DNA from: Nymphaea colorata
Taxonomy: Eukaryota > Streptophyta > Magnoliopsida > Nymphaeales > Nymphaeaceae
DNA: 64,000 bases
Assembly (NCBI RefSeq): GCF_008831285.2
Contig: NC_045140.1
Coordinates: forward strand, 20,892,370-20,956,369
Reading direction: 5' to 3'
The translations under genes and the position numbers were made by a program. The notes beneath the pieces are model-generated. The model saw nothing but the letters and a program-made list of their open reading frames with translations, did no database searches and had not been told where the DNA came from. Of the stretch, positions 62,175 through 64,000 are shown one piece after another. The first letter of the stretch is position 1. Each line of letters starts with the position of its first letter.

Positions 62175-62471
62175 TGTTAGTTAATTTGTTAACTAAATTA
62201 GCTATCTTCGAGCGCACGAAAACGGTATTCCGGGTTTCACGTGGATTACCAAAAATCATGCGTGATTTGTTTTCAGTTTTTGTTGCGTGATTTGTGATTT
62301 GTTTACGTTTCAGTTTATTTGTTTCCCTGTTTTTGTTTCTCCTGTAGTTATAAATTAAGAGGCTGTAGACAAAAGAAAAAACATGCCAATTATCTTTTCC
62401 TTTTCTCATTCCCTTGTTATCCCGTGACCATCGTGTTGTACCCCCGTCGACATTTCTTTTTATTGCTTACA
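62175..62471 (+). repeat. 5' LTR of the second copia element
   Basis: About 297 bp starting TGTTAGTTAATTTG and ending GCTTACA, with TG...CA termini. It contains a TATAAATTAAG promoter-like site near 62350. The left border is inferred from the termini, because the 3' LTR is not available for comparison. Confidence 0.75.
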
Positions 62472-62473
62472 TT

Positions 62474-62485
62474 TGGTATCAGAGC
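62474..62485 (+). other. Primer-binding site (initiator tRNA-Met) of the second copia element
   Basis: TGGTATCAGAGC, a perfect 12-base match to the complement of the plant initiator tRNA-Met 3' end, two bases after the LTR. Confidence 0.93.
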
Positions 62486-62505
62486 CTTGTGCTTGATCCC
62501 AGAAG

Positions 62506-64000
62506 ATGTCGAACCACGAGGGAAGCTTGTCGCCACGCCGTGAAGGACGAGGTCGTGAACGACGCTCGAACTCGCCGCTCGTTCCACGTCGGGGTCGCCA
62601 TCGGGTGATCCAGAGGACGATTCGGGAGGTCGGAAGTACATCCTACCCGATGCTCGAGCGCGACAACTACACGGATTGGTCACTCGTGATGAAAGTGATG
62701 CTCCAAGCAAGGGGGCTATGGGATGCCATTGAGTACGGCGACGCCGATCTGCAGGAAGATCGGGCGGCGCTCGAGGCACTCATCAAGGCGGTCCCGAAGG
62801 AGATGATGCGCGCCATCGCCCTGAAGCAAACAGCCAAGGAAGCATGGGACTATATCAAGTCCGTGCGGATTGGCTCCGATCACGTACGTCGATCGAAGCT
62901 GCAGAGGCTCCGGTTCGAGTACGAGACGATTGCGTTCAAGGAAGGGGAGGATCCGGAGGATTTCGCACTCCGGCTGAGCGCTCTACTGGCTCAACTCGCA
63001 GAACATGGCGAACCCGTTGACGAGCAGAAAGCTGTTGAGAAGTACCTCCGGGCTGCTCCACCGAGGTTCGGCCATGTCGTCTACACCATCGAGACTATGC
63101 TCGATTTTGCCACTCTATCCATCGAAGATGTCACTGGACGTTTGAAGGGCGCCGACGAGCGCGGTCTTTCTCAAGCACCACCACCCACGGCTTCCACGGA
63201 AAGCAAACTATTGCTGACCGAGGAAGAATGGCTCTCACGTCACAAAGGAAAGCCGGGTGCAGGAAGATCGTCGAGCAAGAGTGGTGGCCGCGGACGACGC
63301 CGCTGGAAGGGAAATCGGTCTGCGAAGGACGACAACAATCGGAATAGTGGACGCGATGAGTCCAGACGTGAGCGTGATGCTAGTCGTGACAAATGTCACA
63401 ACTGTGGCAAGATCGGCCATTGGGCGAAAGATTGCCGGCAGCCTCAACGCGAGAAGGCGTATCTCGCCCAGGAGGATGACGAGGAGCCAGCACTCCTCAT
63501 GGCACAGGTGTGCTCCATCACCGACAACATTGAGCCGCCACCATCGAGTTTTGTCAAACTCGATGAGATGCACGCGCAGGTGAATCTTGGGTGTGAGGGA
63601 AAGCGCCGCGACGACATGTGGTACCTGGACACGGGTGCCAGCAACCATATGACCGGCAAAAGCTACCACTTTACTGAGATGGACTCGGGCATCACCGGCT
63701 CGGTGAAATTTGGTGATGGATCGATAGTTGACATTCACGGACGTGGCACGGTGGCGTTCGCATGCCAGAACGGAGAGAATCTAACGATCACCAACGTCTA
63801 CTACATTCCCAAGCTCAAGAGTAGCATCATCAGCATCGGCCAACTCGATGAGCATGGGTGCGAGGTGCTGATCCGATCGGGAGTGATGAAGATCCGTGAT
63901 CAGAAACATCGTCTGCTGGCAAAGGTAACGCGCACCAAAAACCGCTTGTATATGCTCAAGTTGAATATTGCAGGACCACTGTGTTTTTTGGCAAAACAAG
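62506..64000 (+). CDS. Copia gag-pol polyprotein, N-terminal part (open to window end)
   Basis: From the ATG at 62506 the frame is open for 498 codons to the right edge without a stop. Residues about 50-250 are a copia gag of the UBN2 type, with MLERDNYTDWSLVMKVML and KQTAKEAWDYIKSVRIG. A basic linker (GGRGRRRWKGNR) precedes an intact CX2CX4HX4C zinc knuckle, CHNCGKIGHWAKDC, starting at residue 297. The protease active site WYLDTGASNHM has its Asp at 375. The stretch after it (VYYIPKLKSSIISIGQLDEH) leads into the pre-integrase region. Codons are strongly GC-rich compared with flanking DNA. The intact frame suggests a young insertion; whether pol is intact cannot be seen here. Confidence 0.93.
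   Translation, partial: MSNHEGSLSPRREGRGRERRSNSPLVPRRGRHRVIQRTIREVGSTSYPMLERDNYTDWSLVMKVMLQARGLWDAIEYGDADLQEDRAALEALIKAVPKEMMRAIALKQTAKEAWDYIKSVRIGSDHVRRSKLQRLRFEYETIAFKEGEDPEDFALRLSALLAQLAEHGEPVDEQKAVEKYLRAAPPRFGHVVYTIETMLDFATLSIEDVTGRLKGADERGLSQAPPPTASTESKLLLTEEEWLSRHKGKPGAGRSSSKSGGRGRRRWKGNRSAKDDNNRNSGRDESRRERDASRDKCHNCGKIGHWAKDCRQPQREKAYLAQEDDEEPALLMAQVCSITDNIEPPPSSFVKLDEMHAQVNLGCEGKRRDDMWYLDTGASNHMTGKSYHFTEMDSGITGSVKFGDGSIVDIHGRGTVAFACQNGENLTITNVYYIPKLKSSIISIGQLDEHGCEVLIRSGVMKIRDQKHRLLAKVTRTKNRLYMLKLNIAGPLCFLAKQ

Larger units (their letters stand above)
62175..64000 (+). mobile_element. 5' part of a second Ty1/copia retrotransposon (runs off the window)
   Basis: A 5' LTR, primer site and uninterrupted gag-protease frame follow each other in the expected order on the plus strand. 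The rest of pol and the 3' LTR lie right of the window. Unlike the element at 16-21 kb, no stop or frameshift is seen. Confidence 0.92.

Noticed and set aside
1-64000. CRISPR arrays, operons, prophage or rRNA genes
   Set aside because: Looked for and not seen; the window is plant nuclear DNA with introns and LTR elements.

Overview
This is nuclear DNA of a flowering plant. The evidence is split genes with GT-AG introns, an exocyst SEC3 gene, a COR413 cold-response membrane protein, a DYW-type PPR editing factor, an NPH3/RPT2-like BTB protein, a CYP74 allene oxide synthase, a gene with a plastid-type leader, Ty1/copia retrotransposons primed by initiator tRNA-Met, and many (CT)n(AT)n microsatellites. 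Some genes (CYP74, part of the NPH3-like gene) are GC-rich while the intergenic DNA is AT-rich. I cannot fix the lineage; a magnoliid, early-diverging angiosperm or non-grass monocot is only a guess.

Layout. 1-4.6 kb: last seven visible exons of SEC3A (+), with a probable non-autonomous DNA transposon in its largest intron. 4.6-9.7 kb: gene-poor, with a GC-rich repeat block, a long AT microsatellite and a 41-bp tandem repeat. 9.7-13.6 kb: four-exon COR413 gene (-), convergent with SEC3A. 16.2-21.2 kb: a complete but decayed copia element (-) with LTRs, 5-bp target duplication, primer site, and a gag region carrying a tandem duplication. 23.7-25.2 kb: intronless DYW-PPR gene (+). 25.2-37.2 kb: mostly unrecognised, with a 171-bp tandem repeat and some unidentified coding-like remnants. 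37.2-40.2 kb: four-exon NPH3-like gene (-). 40.2-51.3 kb: mostly empty, with a possible decayed ankyrin/PGG fragment. 51.3-52.9 kb: intronless allene oxide synthase (-). 55.8-59.2 kb: five-exon gene for a probable plastid multi-pass membrane protein (+), flanked by two inverted copies of a hAT-type MITE. 62.2 kb to the right edge: 5' LTR, primer site and an open gag-protease frame of a second, much better preserved copia element.

The genes are unlinked housekeeping, stress and development functions (exocytosis, cold response, organelle RNA editing, light/auxin-type NRL signalling, jasmonate synthesis, a plastid membrane protein), as expected for plant chromosomal DNA; I see no operon-like or cluster logic. 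The unusual content is in the mobile elements and repeats. I did not find a new multi-gene system.
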